A stretch of 64,000 bases of DNA from Plantago major (taxonomy: Eukaryota; Streptophyta; Magnoliopsida; Lamiales; Plantaginaceae), in assembly GCA_026545765.1 (NCBI GenBank), contig CM048839.1:42578677-42642676 (forward strand), given 5' to 3'. This document shows, piece by piece, positions 46,019-56,212 of this stretch. Each line of letters opens with the position of its first letter. Within the stretch, counting starts at the first letter, position 1. The notes beneath the pieces were generated by a model. It worked only from the letters and a program-made list of their open reading frames with translations, was not told the DNA's origin and made no database searches. A program made the translations under genes and the position numbers.

Positions 46019-46756
46019 CTACTCTTCAAGTCCCTGCACTGTTTCTTCAAAGTCATTCCAGTTAACACATGGTCTTTTGTTTTTATGAGTAGGGTCAGGT
46101 TCTCCATCAGCGTGATCAACAAAGTTAGCTTGCTCCCTCATCGAGCTCAACTTTTCCTCAACGATTTGCTTTTTCTTCACTGCGAGCACGTGACTTGGCC
46201 TACACCCTCCGGTAGTCTTTCTTGCATTACGCCTCACCCTTGGTCGGAAAGATGGTTCCCCTTCTTCATATGTGTTGAAGCCACATTTTCTTTTCCCTTT
46301 AAACTCCTCTTCATAGAAAAGATCGCGAGCTCTCATCAATTCTTCCTCCATCTCCTTCCTAGCTCTTGAAAGTGCTTCATCTTTTTCTTTCCTTATTTTC
46401 TCTCTTGTTTGCAAGAATTCTCCCTCCAACTTAGCTAGAGCCTCCTCATGCTCGTCTTGCAACCTTTTCCTCTCCCAACGATACCAACCTTCGTGATCCA
46501 TTGTCAAAATTTCATAGTAGGTATGTGGGTACTTCTCCTTGTCCTTCTTCTCATGATCTTCAATTCTTGCCAAGGAAGCATCAAAGTTATGAGACAAGGT
46601 TCGGTAATGATCCTCTAGCTTGTGTGCCTCTTCCAACTCATGCGATGATCCTTCTTCCCTAGTCTTGCTACTTTCACCACGTTCCATCCTCTTTAAAGCT
46701 TCCAAAGACTTGCCTCTTCCAACTCCACCTACAATGAGTTTCTTTGCCATGTTCAT
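46019..46756 (-). CDS. Post-pol ORF of the Gypsy element, coiled-coil protein
   Basis: A clean 245-codon frame downstream of integrase, the place where Athila-group elements carry an extra ORF. The N-terminus is basic (MNMAKKLIVGGVGRGKSLE). Residues 40-165 are rich in Glu/Lys/Arg with heptad-like spacing (LQDEHEEALAKLEGEFLQ, EMEEELMRARDLFYEEEF) and probably form a long coiled coil. The C-terminus has basic and acidic patches. There is no signal peptide or membrane segment, so an envelope function is not supported. Its intact frame contrasts with the broken pol upstream. The function is unknown. Confidence 0.6.
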   Translation of the reverse strand: MNMAKKLIVGGVGRGKSLEALKRMERGESSKTREEGSSHELEEAHKLEDHYRTLSHNFDASLARIEDHEKKDKEKYPHTYYEILTMDHEGWYRWERKRLQDEHEEALAKLEGEFLQTREKIRKEKDEALSRARKEMEEELMRARDLFYEEEFKGKRKCGFNTYEEGEPSFRPRVRRNARKTTGGCRPSHVLAVKKKQIVEEKLSSMREQANFVDHADGEPDPTHKNKRPCVNWNDFEETVQGLEE

Positions 46757-47770
46757 AAGAATGGTGATGAAAACTTTAAAGATTAGTTCACATCTCCCCC
46801 AAACCTAATTGATACAAGGCGGATAGAAAAAACATGCTTTGAGATCCTCAAAAAGTCATGTAATCGCAGAAAATTAAAACATGCATACTAACGGATGAGA
46901 ATGATAGATTAAGCATAGCATAGTTAATCATTAGAACATGCATATTGGCATTAATGCAAACTTCCGACCTTCCATGCTCAATGCGTATGTATCAACTCAT
47001 GCATCACGTATACATAATCATAAATCATGCGAGTAGAAGTAATGAGAAGAGTAGAGTCAAAGAATCATACCTTGAATTGCCGAAGAACTTGAATTCTTGA
47101 GAGAAAAGTAAGTAAGAATGCTTATTCTAGAATGCAATGCTTTTGTGCTTGTGAATTTGTGAGTTTAGAGAAGGTAAAGATGCATATAAATAAGCTTAGA
47201 GTGCTGACAATTGAAGGAAATTCGTGCAAAAGCCTTCCAAAAACGAGAAACAAGTGAAAGGAAATTTTTCAAAAATCAAAAAAGGCAAGAAATCTCGCAG
47301 AATCAGGCTACTGCAGTCGTCTAGAAACCGCAGAAGCACTGACTGCGGTCCCCTAGCGGCCGCAGTCAGGGTTCTGTTTTTTGTTTCTTGCTCGTTCGAA
47401 ATTTTTTCCCGTTTCCTTGTTTTCTTTTGTTTTTTCAATTTTATTTTGTTACTTCTAAAAAGAAACTTTCTAAGGAAAAGATAACTAATGCAAATGACCT
47501 ACTTGTGCGAAAAATTTTGAAAAACGTGCAATGCGTGCAAACCACGTGAAATGTAATAAACATAAATACTTACAAAACGTTGGGTTGCCTCCCAACAAGC
47601 GCTCGTTTATAGTCGTTGCCCGACTATGCATTGATCTTCGGCAAGTCCAACCTGTACGTCTCCGAGATGTAGGGTTTAACTCTGTGCCCGTTCACCTTGA
47701 AAATTCCCCTCATCTTGTAGTCTAGTAACTGGATCGTTCCATACAGATATACCTTGAGGACTTTGTACGG
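46757..47770 (-). other. Spacer between Gypsy pol and the post-pol ORF
   Basis: Mostly non-coding. TTGGGTTGCCTCCCAACAAGC near 47581 parallels GGGTTGCCTCCCAAGAAGC at 14316 in the first element. The segment next to it (47600-47770) is probably decayed pol end (minus GKFKVNGHRVKPY-like frame). Confidence 0.5.
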
Positions 47771-48890
47771 TCATTTCCACTTGCTCCTCAACTTGCCCGG
47801 GAACCACTTCAGACGAGAGTCGTAAAGCAACACAACCTGCCCTTCCTCGATCTGCTTGTTCCTTATGTGCTTGTCATGGTAAGCCTTTGTCTTCTCCTTG
47901 TATATCTTCGAGTTGGCGTAGGCCTGATTCCGGATTTCAGCCAGCTCGTTGAGATCCAGCAATCTCTTCTTCCCGATTGCATCTAGATCGCAATTTAGAG
48001 TCTTAATGGCCCACCATGCCATGTGCTCCACTTCAAAAGGTAGGTGGCATTTCTTCCCGTATACAATCCTTTATGGACTTTCTCCCAGCACCGTTTTATA
48101 TACTGTTCGATATGCCCACAGAGCGTTTGGCAAGGCATGAGACCAATCCTTCTTGCTCGGCTTAAACACTCTCTCCAATATAGCCTTGATCTATCTGTTG
48201 CTCACCTCCACTTGCCCAGATGTTTGTGGATGATATGGAGTTGCTATCCTATGCCTGATGTGAAACTTGCGCTTACAGTCCGCGAATAGCTTGTTGTAGA
48301 AATGCGTACCACCATTGCTGATGATCGTCTTCGGTGTTCCATATCTGGCAAATACGTTTTCCTTGAGAAACTTCAGCACCACCAGTGCGTCGTTTGTTCT
48401 TGTGGCCTATGGCTCCACGCACTTCGAGTTATAATCGATTGCAACCAGTATGTACTCATTCCCATCTGACTTTGGGAATGGTCCCATGAAGTCTATACCC
48501 CAGACGTCGAAGATTTCTGCCACCAAGTTGGTAGCCATAGGCATCTCGTCCCTTTTCTTGATGCTCCCTGTCCTCTGGCACCTGTCACAATTCTTGCAGA
48601 AGGTTATTGCATCCTTGTAGATCGTCTCCCAGTAGAATCCTGACTGAAGGACTTTGTGGGCGGTTTTCCTTGGCCCATAATGTCCTCCACACTCAAATTC
48701 ATGACAGTGTCTCAATATGCTCTCCTGCTCGTGCTCCGGGACGCATCTTCTGTAGACCATATCTCCTCCTTCCTTAAACAAATGTGGTGGCTCGCAGATA
48801 AAACCTCCGCTCTTTATTATCAGAGCAATCTTCTCTGTTAGTGTCCAATCCTTCTTCAGCACTCCACTTGTGAGAAAATTCACAATATCT
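47771..48890 (-). pseudogene. Gypsy integrase (broken, catalytic Asp lost)
   Basis: Minus-strand order: zinc finger HCHEFECGGHYGPRKTAHK ... FCKNCDRCQR, first catalytic Asp in VWGIDFMGPFPKSDG, second position TIISNGGTHF where the usual Asp is Asn, third in HPQTSGQVEVSNR (Glu present). The C-terminal domain follows at 47771-48031 (YHDKHIRNKQIEEGQ, SRLKWFPGKLRSKWK). A TAG near 48404 separates SKCVEP from the rest of the core, and another stop falls after VEVSNR. The sequence style (GGHFG-KT, CDRCQR) is that of Athila/Tat-type Gypsy pol. Inactive. Confidence 0.9.
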
Positions 48891-49251
48891 GCATACCACG
48901 GCTCCTCAACACTGAAAACCTATTCCCCAGGAAAATCATCATCAATTTCTTCTCCTTCGTTAGGCATAGTGATCCTGGAGAGGTGATCTGCGATACTGTT
49001 CTCTTTCCCTGGTCTGTCTACTATCTTGTAGTCAAACTACTGGAACATAAGTACCCATCGGATGAGTCTTGGCTTTGCGTCCGTCTTCGCTATCAGATGT
49101 CTCAGTGCGGCGTGATCATTGTGGATGATAACCTGATATCCCATAATATAACTCCAGAACTTCTCAAGGGAGAATACGACTGCCTGGAATTCCTTCTCCG
49201 TGGTGTAGTAGTTCTTATGCGCATCATTCATAGATTTGTTCGCGTAGTAGA
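48891..49251 (-). pseudogene. Gypsy RNase H, truncated
   Basis: From the cut at 49251 inward the minus strand reads YYANKSMNDAHKNYYTTEKE, FSLEKFWSYIMGYQVIIH, DHAALRHLIAKTDAKPRLIR, the plant Gypsy RT_RNaseH domain. A TAG follows WVLMFQ (near 49037) before FDYKIVDRPGKENSIADHLS, the linker to integrase. RT itself lies upstream of the cut and is missing. Confidence 0.9.
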
Positions 49252-50128
49252 TGTTAGGATTATATGTTTAGATTTTGATCAGCAACCTAATGACTTATCT
49301 TAGCTCAGAAAGGTGGTTAGTACTCTTGGTTCACTTGAACACTGTAAAAGAGGAAACTCACTAAGTATGATAGTCTAGCAAATCTTGTATAGGATGTTAG
49401 GTCTCTGAATGTAATTTTTATTCTCTGAAGAAGTCCAAGAAGAAGGCATCCAGCAGGAAAAGTTCAACAAATTTTGAAGATCTGAAGACTGCACAAGATT
49501 GCTGAAGACAAAGGCTTTTCAGATACCTATGACCAGATATCTTGAAGACACAAGCATTTTTAAATAAACGATGTTGCAAAAGATATCTGAGAAATAAAAG
49601 GTTTCTGAAACAAGGAAAAGTGCCCACAGATATCTACACTCAGATACCTTGGATAAAGATTATGTTTCCGGAAAAACAATATATTTTTAACAAGTGGTAT
49701 CTGGAGTTGTCATAGTCTCTGTAAAAGGACGTGCAAGGCTTCAGAAAGCATGCATAGTTCCGTTGGCACTACAGGACAAAGTATAGTACAGTGCATTAAA
49801 TGCGCGGACAGAAATGTCTGAACAAAAACGGTAACCGAAGAAGAAGACAAACCTACTACAGTACTATACTCAGATATCAATAGTTTGAAATTGAGTTAAG
49901 CCTAACGGATACTATTCAAACGGCACTCAAATTCATCTATAAATATTAACACTTAGACTGCTTGAGAACATACCTTAGAACAAACACAGAACTTACATTG
50001 AATACTCTCACAAGCTCTCTCAAGCACGCTACTTACCTTCAAGCTTTCTGTTGCGACCAAAGCTCTTGATTCTAAGTAGCACAAAATTTCTAAGTTGTTG
50101 GTCCAGATAACGGCAAAGTAAAAGACTA
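49252..50128 (+). repeat. Copia (Sirevirus-like) LTR on the plus strand, truncated
   Basis: Starts TGTTAGGATTATATG exactly where the Gypsy RNase H stops. It is similar along its length to the minus-strand LTR that starts at 51523 (AGTACTCTTGGTTCACTTGA, AGGTCTCTGA(A/G)TGTAA, CATTAAATGC, CTCTCAAGCACGCTAC). TATAAATA lies at 49938-49945. It ends at a run of 13 G. A diverged relative, not a recent copy. Confidence 0.8.
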
Positions 50129-50141
50129 GGGGGGGGGGGGG
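50129..50141. repeat. Poly-G run (13) at the junction of two facing LTRs
   Basis: Flanked by the inverted words AAAAGACTA and TAGTCTTTT, so the junction can form a hairpin. It may mark a rearrangement or an assembly join. Confidence 0.8.
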
Positions 50142-51523
50142 TTATAGTCTTTTAAAACTTTTGTCGATAAACACAGTTTCTCAGAAACCTGGGGGTTTCT
50201 GATACTTAAATTCAGAGCGCGGAAGACTTTAAGATAGGTAAGTGCAGAAATAATAAGTATGTGTGTGTGCGCTTTGTTGAAATGTAAATACAGAAAGGTA
50301 AATGACACAGCAAGTATAGTGGTATCTGGAGGTGGCGTAATCCTCCAACTAATCCACTTCGGTCTTTCTGAGACCTACAATTCACTAGAACAGATAATTG
50401 AGTTCACCTTACAATAATCCTATTCTAAGATTCCTAAACAAATGGTTGCCAACCAAATGTTCCCCCTGAGTTATTCCCCAGCTCCTAGAGCTATGTACTT
50501 CCTCTACTCAGATAACCTTGGAGTTATTCCCTGATTTCCCAAATCAAGTACTTCCTTTACTCCACGCCTTGATGGTGTTGGTTATAAGGTTTTGTCAAAA
50601 AGGCTTCTCGTATAACTTTTCAGTTATGTTCAGAGAGAGCCAAACAGAACGAGACTACTTAATACACTTGTTCAGTGAATGGCAGTCTGCTCTTTACTGA
50701 CCCAAGTAATTGATGTCCGTTCTGGAGAATGAGCTTCGAAAATGGTATCTGATAGTTCAACTCTTTCACGAATAACAATCTCTTGTTAAGGTTCAGGACA
50801 ACTTAGAACTACTAGTTATTCTTCAAGCAACAGAAAGCTTTCAGAAAGGATAGTAGCGTGCTTGAGAGAATACTTTGCTTGATGGTAAGTTTGCAAGATA
50901 GAGAGTTCTAAGGTATGTACTTCAAGCATCTAAGTGTGTGATATATATATAGATAAATTTGAGAGGCGTTTGAATTGTATCCGTTGTGCTCTCTATCAAA
51001 TTATATCCGTTTATATCTTGAACTATGTACTCAGAAGTCACTATCTCTTGTCTCAGAGAGGACTTGCTTTTTGACATTTACGCGATGCATTTAATGCATA
51101 GTACTGTTCATTGTCCTTTAGTCTCAACGGATACATGAGCCTTTCTGATGGCTTGCATGCTCCATACTCATGATGTCATATATCCAGAATCATATTTCGA
51201 AAGTAAGTTAATATACTTAAGAAAGGATTAAAGTCATAGTCTTTCTGAGTTAGACTAAACCTTTGTGTCTTCATAAACCTTGTGCAATCTTTAGTCTTCT
51301 AATCTTCAGAAAAGCTCCATTGCTAGGATTGATCTTCATGGTCTTCTTGAAATAAAAATTACACTCAGAGACCTATAATACTAATACAAGATTTACTAGA
51401 CTAATCTTACTCAGTGATTTCTTCTTTTAAAATGTTCAAGTGAACCAAGAGTACTTAATCACCTTTCTGGCTAAGATAAGAACATGTGATGAGTGATCAA
51501 AATACTAACAGATATTCCTAACA
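50142..51523 (-). repeat. 3' LTR of the Sirevirus-like Copia
   Basis: On the minus strand it starts TGTTAGGAATATCTG at 51523. TCTATATATATATC (plus 50938-50951) is the TATA region. The U5-like part includes GGAGGATTACGCCACCTCC (plus 50323-50341). The inner boundary at about 50142 is uncertain because of the G-run. Confidence 0.75.
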
Positions 51524-51525
51524 AA

Positions 51526-51537
51526 TTTCCCCCTTTT
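51526..51537 (-). promoter_or_regulatory. Polypurine tract
   Basis: Minus strand AAAAAGGGGGAA immediately before the LTR start TGTTAGG; primes plus-strand DNA synthesis. Confidence 0.85.
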
Positions 51538-51955
51538 TGATCAGTCATCCATGACTATCTTTTAAGTCCTATTACAAAATTGTAATCCTGGAAGAGAAAA
51601 CAATCCACCACTTAATCATTTCAAAAGATATTCAATTTTAGTTGAATTAAGTGCAGAAAGTAAACATCAACCAAATCACAAGAAGTGATCTTTGCTGATA
51701 AGTTGTCATCTATTAAAAAGTATCTGAGAGTATGATCTTCAGATAGGTACAGTTTACAAAAAGAGATGCAACTTTTACATATAGAGAATTTTAGAAACAA
51801 TCAGCAAGATTACAAAAAGTAACAAAACATGCTAAGTAAATTAGAACAAAGGAGAGTCTAAGCTCCAAGAGAGTATTCTAATGTTACTAGTCTTCAAGTC
51901 TTCAGAAATGCAACTTGGGTTCAAATACCTCAAGTTCTTCAGCACCCTTTCTGGA

Positions 51956-53223
51956 TCAGTTGACATGATCATCCACTTTTCTGCATTCTTGGACATAGTC
52001 ATAAAGAATCCTTCTGACAGAGAGCTCTGTCTTTCTGGATAAGTCACATATTTCATGGTAACTCTTGCCAAGCTTGTGATTCTTCCGCAGAAAATGTTTG
52101 ACCCAGAAGTACTTTCCCCAGACCCAGGCATGGTCTACTTGCAGCTGAGACAGATTGAAATACTTGAATATTTCTTCCAGATAATGTATATCATCTAGGT
52201 ATTCATCCAATGTCATATAGAATGACTCATAGGTTGAAACACCTAGTTTGTTCTTCCTGCTGTAGCTACCATCCAGTTTTCTTACCTTGTGTACATCATC
52301 AGGTTTTGGGTAAGGACAGGCTAATGAAAGGTCCATCTTTCTGGCTTCATTCCTCTTTTCTACTTCAAAGTTTAGCCAGGCATGAAGGTGCTCAGGTTTT
52401 AGCAATTCTGGCTTGCCTTCTCTCCATTTCAGGATCTGGTTGAGGATGGGAGTTGGAAACTTATCATTGACAAGTAGATGTTGTAGTTCCAGAATCCAAT
52501 ACCCTCTCTTGTTCAGAATGCACCTATATGAAGATTCTTCATTACTGGTCTTCATATACTCAATGTGGGCATCAGTTGGCCTTTCTTGATGTGTTTCATT
52601 GTTTATTCTGCCAAACTGGAAATCCCTTCTTGCTTTTCTGTTTGGTGGCCTTCTGTCAGGAGATCCTCTAACCCTTTCTTCCTGCCTTGGGGCTATGCTG
52701 GTGGATGTTCCTTGTATAGACTTGGTATTTCCAGAAGGAGTTCTGGCTGCTAAGGGCTTTTCTGCCAGAGGAGGTTGTGAAGTAGTTGCTTGTCTTCTTT
52801 TCTTGTGAAGTGGATGTTCATCCTCATCATCCTCATCATCATTGAAGTCCAAAATTGGAGACTTGCAGCTTTCTTGACCTCTTACTTCTCCTTCTTCTTT
52901 TTCTTCTTCTTCAGAAGTCTTCTTCTCTTCTGAGATTCTAAGGGACTTGGATCCCCTAGTTACATACTTCTCAGCCTTCTGGCTGGTTGATCTGGAGCAA
53001 CTTCTTCAGCAAGGGTGTCTCCATTGGTGTCCTTAATGACAAGTTGACTTGAGGAGGGAGGATTTGATTGTTTTCTTTTTCTTCCTCTGCCTTTCTGAGG
53101 CATCTCTTCTTCCCCCTTAGTCATGAATGACTGACTCATGATAGCATAAGCTTCAGAGAGAGTTTCAAAGTTTTTCTGGAGATTGTTGTGCACCGTGACC
53201 AATTCTTGAAGTTCCTTCTTCAG
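51956..53223 (-). pseudogene. Extra gene, C-terminal part after a nonsense codon
   Basis: Frame resumes directly after the TAG with KKELQELVTVHNNLQ and a basic patch KGRGRKRKQ, then a frame change near 52970. It continues with an acidic run (DFNDDEDDEDEHP), a nuclear-localisation-like HKKRRQ, an Arg-rich linker, and a final globular domain rich in Trp, Tyr and His (YWILELQHLLVNDKFPTP, HLHAWLNFEVEKRNEARK, ESFYMTLDEYLDDIHYL, WVWGKYFWVKHFLRKN). It stops at 51956. I do not recognise this domain. Confidence 0.55.
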
Positions 53224-53226
53224 CTA

Positions 53227-54654
53227 GTTGTTCTGTCTAACCAGTTCCTGCTCTTTTCTGTTGAGCTCTTCAAGCGCCCTTAGGATGGCGTTGGCTTGCA
53301 GGACAGCATGGCTGGCTTCATTCAATGCTGCATTAGCATTGTTACAATCCTCATCCCTGACCAACCCTAGGTCTTTCTGAGAGAGAGCTATGCTGGTTGC
53401 TCTGTTGAGTAAAGTAGCAGCCAATGGCTTCATCTCTTCTAGGACGGATTTTAGCACTTCTGTATCTTGGGCAACTAGTGTCTTTCTGAGCTCTAAAAAG
53501 ACACTGTTCCTTGCACGGTGCTCTTCACTTCTTGATTTACTTGGTGCAGAGAATATATGAGGAGCAAGTAGGGCTCTTTTGTGCTGAGTGACAAGTCTCT
53601 CATCTTCTGCTTCAGTAATCAAGTTGTGGGTTTCAGCATCACTATCATAATCCTTTTCTTGGATTGTTTGCAGATTGACAATCTTCTTCTGCTTTCCATC
53701 AAGTGTGTTGTCCTTCTGAGAAGATGTAGAAGGTCTTTCTGATGCAGTCTCAGCATCATGCTCTTCATCATCATTGTCATCCATGGCATCTATCTCAGCT
53801 GCTGTGACAACAATGGCATTTTTCAAATTTCTTTGCTCATCTAGGAGTGCCAATTCTTTGGCATTAGCTTCTTCGAGCTTCTTGATTTTGGCTTCCTTTT
53901 CATCAACAAGAGCTTGAGTCTCAATGTTGATTCTCCTCTCTTCTTCCAATACCTTTCTGAGTTGTTCAATTCTAAACTCAGCGGCTGAAATTTCTTCTAA
54001 GGCATCATTGTGTTCAGCCTGTTGGGTATCTTGATGAGACTTGGGAGGTGATGATGATGGGGCTTTCTGAGCATTGGAAGGATTAGCCTGTGCTTCACTT
54101 CCTTTGTTGTCTTTCTGAATCCCACCTTGTCCAGGTTGGGGATCATCATTCTGGTCATCATCATCATCCTTTTTATTTGCTTCTTGGTTTGGATGCTCAG
54201 AAGGAGGTTCTTGATAATCATTTTCGTCCATCTCCTCGTCATCTTCTGAAACCAGGTTGATCACATTTGGGAATGTAATCATCCTCCCATTAACTTCTTC
54301 TTGTTCAGTTGGGTAGGTTGTGAGCTTGCTGGGCAAGGCAGGATGGGTAACCATCTGCTCTTGGGTTTGAGCATCTGCAGACTTGAAATCTGCCAGAAGT
54401 CTTTGTGCTACTTCATGAATGAAGTCTTCATGCATCAGAGTGGCAAATGTGTAGGACTCTGTTGGGAACAATGCATGGATATAATCTTCCAGATTGAAGG
54501 CAATTGCTCTCTTCTCTGGGACGTTGATTACTCTGGCTAATTCAAAAAGGTCACCTTTCGAGTTTACGCCATTATTCAAGCAGCACTTGAGATGTTTCTT
54601 TAAGGTGTGCTTCTGGAAGTTCTTGAGTAAATCAACTGGCACTAGACTTTGAGC
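53227..54654 (-). CDS. Extra gene, long last exon (main part)
   Basis: Acceptor TTTCTTTCAG|GCTCAAAG, then AQSLVPVDLLKNFQ. It continues through a helical region (ARVINVPEKRAIAFNLEDYI), an acidic Asp-rich stretch (about 54060-54260, KKDDDDDQNDD), a coiled coil (about 53810-54000: AEFRIEQLRKVLEEERRI, EKEAKIKKLEEANAKEL) and a Glu-rich C-terminal helix. It ends ...LVRQNN at TAG 53224-53226, which interrupts an otherwise continuous frame (next residues LKKELQELVTVHNNLQ). Confidence 0.65.
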
Positions 54655-54735
54655 CTGAAAGAAAGTGTTCAAGTTAGTTTTGCTCAAACTACTTGAGTTA
54701 GTATCTGTAAGCGAAAGAAGGCTTTCTGAGCATAC

Positions 54736-54852
54736 CTGTGTAGAAACACTAGGCTCATTATCCTGTACTTCTGCTTGCTTGGGCACAGAGGCCTCAGATA
54801 CCTTGTTGTGAGGAGAAATCTGATCCTCATCAACCTTCCTTTCTGCTAGAAC
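54736..54852 (-). CDS. Extra gene, short acidic exon 4 (39 codons)
   Basis: Acceptor TTTTAATTCTCAG|GTTCTAGC and donor TCTACACAG|GTATGCTCAG. 117 nt, phase 0. Encodes VLAERKVDEDQISPHNK ... EPSVSTQ. Confidence 0.65.
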
Positions 54853-54932
54853 CTGAGAATTAAAATCAAATATGTTTAGAAACTGTTAACAGAAAAGATA
54901 AGTGGAAAAATGCTTTCTGAGACTTCTCTTAC

Positions 54933-55082
54933 TTCCAAGTGAGGAAGCTCAACGACATCTTTCTCAGAAACCTTGGGGGTTTCTGGAACCTTTTCTGCAG
55001 ATACTGCTTGTTCAGCAGTTTTAGTTTCCTTTGGAGGAGATAACACAACTGTTTCTCCATCCAATTGTTCTTCTGACTGAGC
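54933..55082 (-). CDS. Extra gene, short acidic exon 3 (50 codons)
   Basis: Acceptor TTTGTTCTTACAG|GCTCAGTC and donor TTGGAA|GTAAGAGAAG. 150 nt, phase 0. Encodes AQSEEQLDGETVVLSPPKE ... VVELPHLE. Like its neighbours it begins Ala (GCN) and is rich in Glu, Val, Pro and Ser. Confidence 0.7.
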
Positions 55083-55159
55083 CTGTAAGAACAAACATAA
55101 AGGATTTAGTAGTGGTTTTTCTAGAGCATTCTTGAAGAAGACTATTACTGATTACTTAC

Positions 55160-55267
55160 CTTCTCAGCAGAAGGCTCAGTAAGTACTTCCTCAGAAAGCT
55201 TTTCAGCCTCTGGAATCTCTAGGTTTTGGGTTGTTGGTTCCACCGCCACTACTTCCTCAGTTGGAGC
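55160..55267 (-). CDS. Extra gene, short acidic exon 2 (36 codons)
   Basis: Acceptor CTCTTTTTAG|GCTCCAAC and donor GCTGAGAAG|GTAAGTAATC, which matches the plant consensus almost perfectly. 108 nt, phase 0. Encodes APTEEVVAVEPTTQ ... LTEPSAEK. Confidence 0.7.
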
Positions 55268-55348
55268 CTAAAAAGAGACATTAAAAATATTAGAACATAA
55301 GATAAGAGCATTTTTAGTTATTTCTTGTTCAGAGATAACTTTTACTAC

Positions 55349-55453
55349 CTGTGGGACAGGCTCTTCTTGATGTTCTGAGGTTGGAGGAACCTCTTCTCGA
55401 TTCAAGGGGGTGGACAGGTTTTCTTCCCCCTGAAAGTGTGTCTCCAAGGTGGC
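55349..55453 (-). CDS. Extra gene, short acidic exon 1 (35 codons)
   Basis: Acceptor TTGTTACAG|GCCACC and donor CCACAG|GTAGTAAAAG. 105 nt, phase 0 at both ends. Encodes ATLETHFQGEENLSTPLN ... EEPVPQ. Confidence 0.65.
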
Positions 55454-55531
55454 CTGTAACAAATATAGCTTATGAGTAACAAGTTAACATTCATTTATGT
55501 TGACATGTTATATACAAACTATCTTTGTTAC

Positions 55532-56165
55532 CTGAATAGAGTCAGGCTGATCATTGATCTTTTGGACTTGTGGTGATTCCATAGTCTCTTTGTGCTCATT
55601 ATTGTTCTCCTCTGTAGTATCATTCTGAGTCTCCATCTCAGTTTGATCCCTTTTTGAGAGTTGAGCTCTCTCAGAAGGTTGAGGAACCTGTTCAAGAACA
55701 GGGTTTTCTTCAGCAATATTAAGTGTTGGCATTGTGAAAGTGGAAGCAATGGCAACATCTTCCATCATTCTATCTTCCTCACCCAGACCTTCTTCTTCCT
55801 GCTGGGCAGAGGGGCTCTTGTCTTTCTGAAGAGCTGAGCTTGATGCTCCTCCATGGGTCTCATACTTGAATCTTTTGAGTACTTTTGCAAGTACTTCATC
55901 ATCCTCAGAATCACTATTCTGTGTTGGTGCAGACCCATCTATGATATTTCTATCATCTCCGAGCATTACGTTCGAGATTCTTGGGGCATTCAGGTTGCCT
56001 TTTCGGCGTCCAACATCTTCTGAGACCTTATCTCCAGAAGGTTGCGCCTCTTGTATGCTTAGGGGCTTGGAGGCTCTTTTGCTATGAGTCCTCTTTCTCT
56101 TGGCAACTGGAGGTTTAGCTTGAGCTTGCTCAGAAACCTCCTCACCTTGTTGTCTGATTTCTTCT
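55532..56165 (-). pseudogene. Extra gene, basic/acidic linker exon region
   Basis: Continuous frame from about 56165 to the splice donor at 55532/55531. It starts with a nuclear-localisation-like basic patch (AKRKRTHSKRASK, GRRKGN), then an acidic, Ser-rich segment (NSDSEDDEVLAKVLKRFK, HKETMESPQVQKINDQPD). It ends ...DSIQ with the codon CAG directly at the donor CAG|GTAACAAAG. Confidence 0.6.
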
Positions 56166-56212
56166 TCTTACGCCTTTACGAGTGCGTTCTCGTGACAAGT
56201 TTCTCCTTTTCT

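Larger units (their letters stand above)
42713..49251 (-). mobile_element. Gypsy-type LTR retrotransposon, 5' part missing
   Basis: Minus-strand element of the same family as 9815-19317. The 3' LTR is at 42713-44397 and the polypurine tract (revcomp of CACCCCCAAACC) at 44398-44409. The non-coding 3' region shares a conserved block with the other element. A post-pol ORF is at 46019-46756, and integrase and RNase H follow toward higher coordinates. It is inserted in the Copia RT at 42712 and is itself interrupted in RNase H at 49251 by a Copia LTR. RT, protease, gag and the 5' LTR are not visible. Confidence 0.88.

Noticed and set aside
53997-54242. 81-codon minus-strand frame rich in Met and Lys
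   Set aside because: Out-of-frame shadow of the acidic stretch of the accessory gene's last exon.
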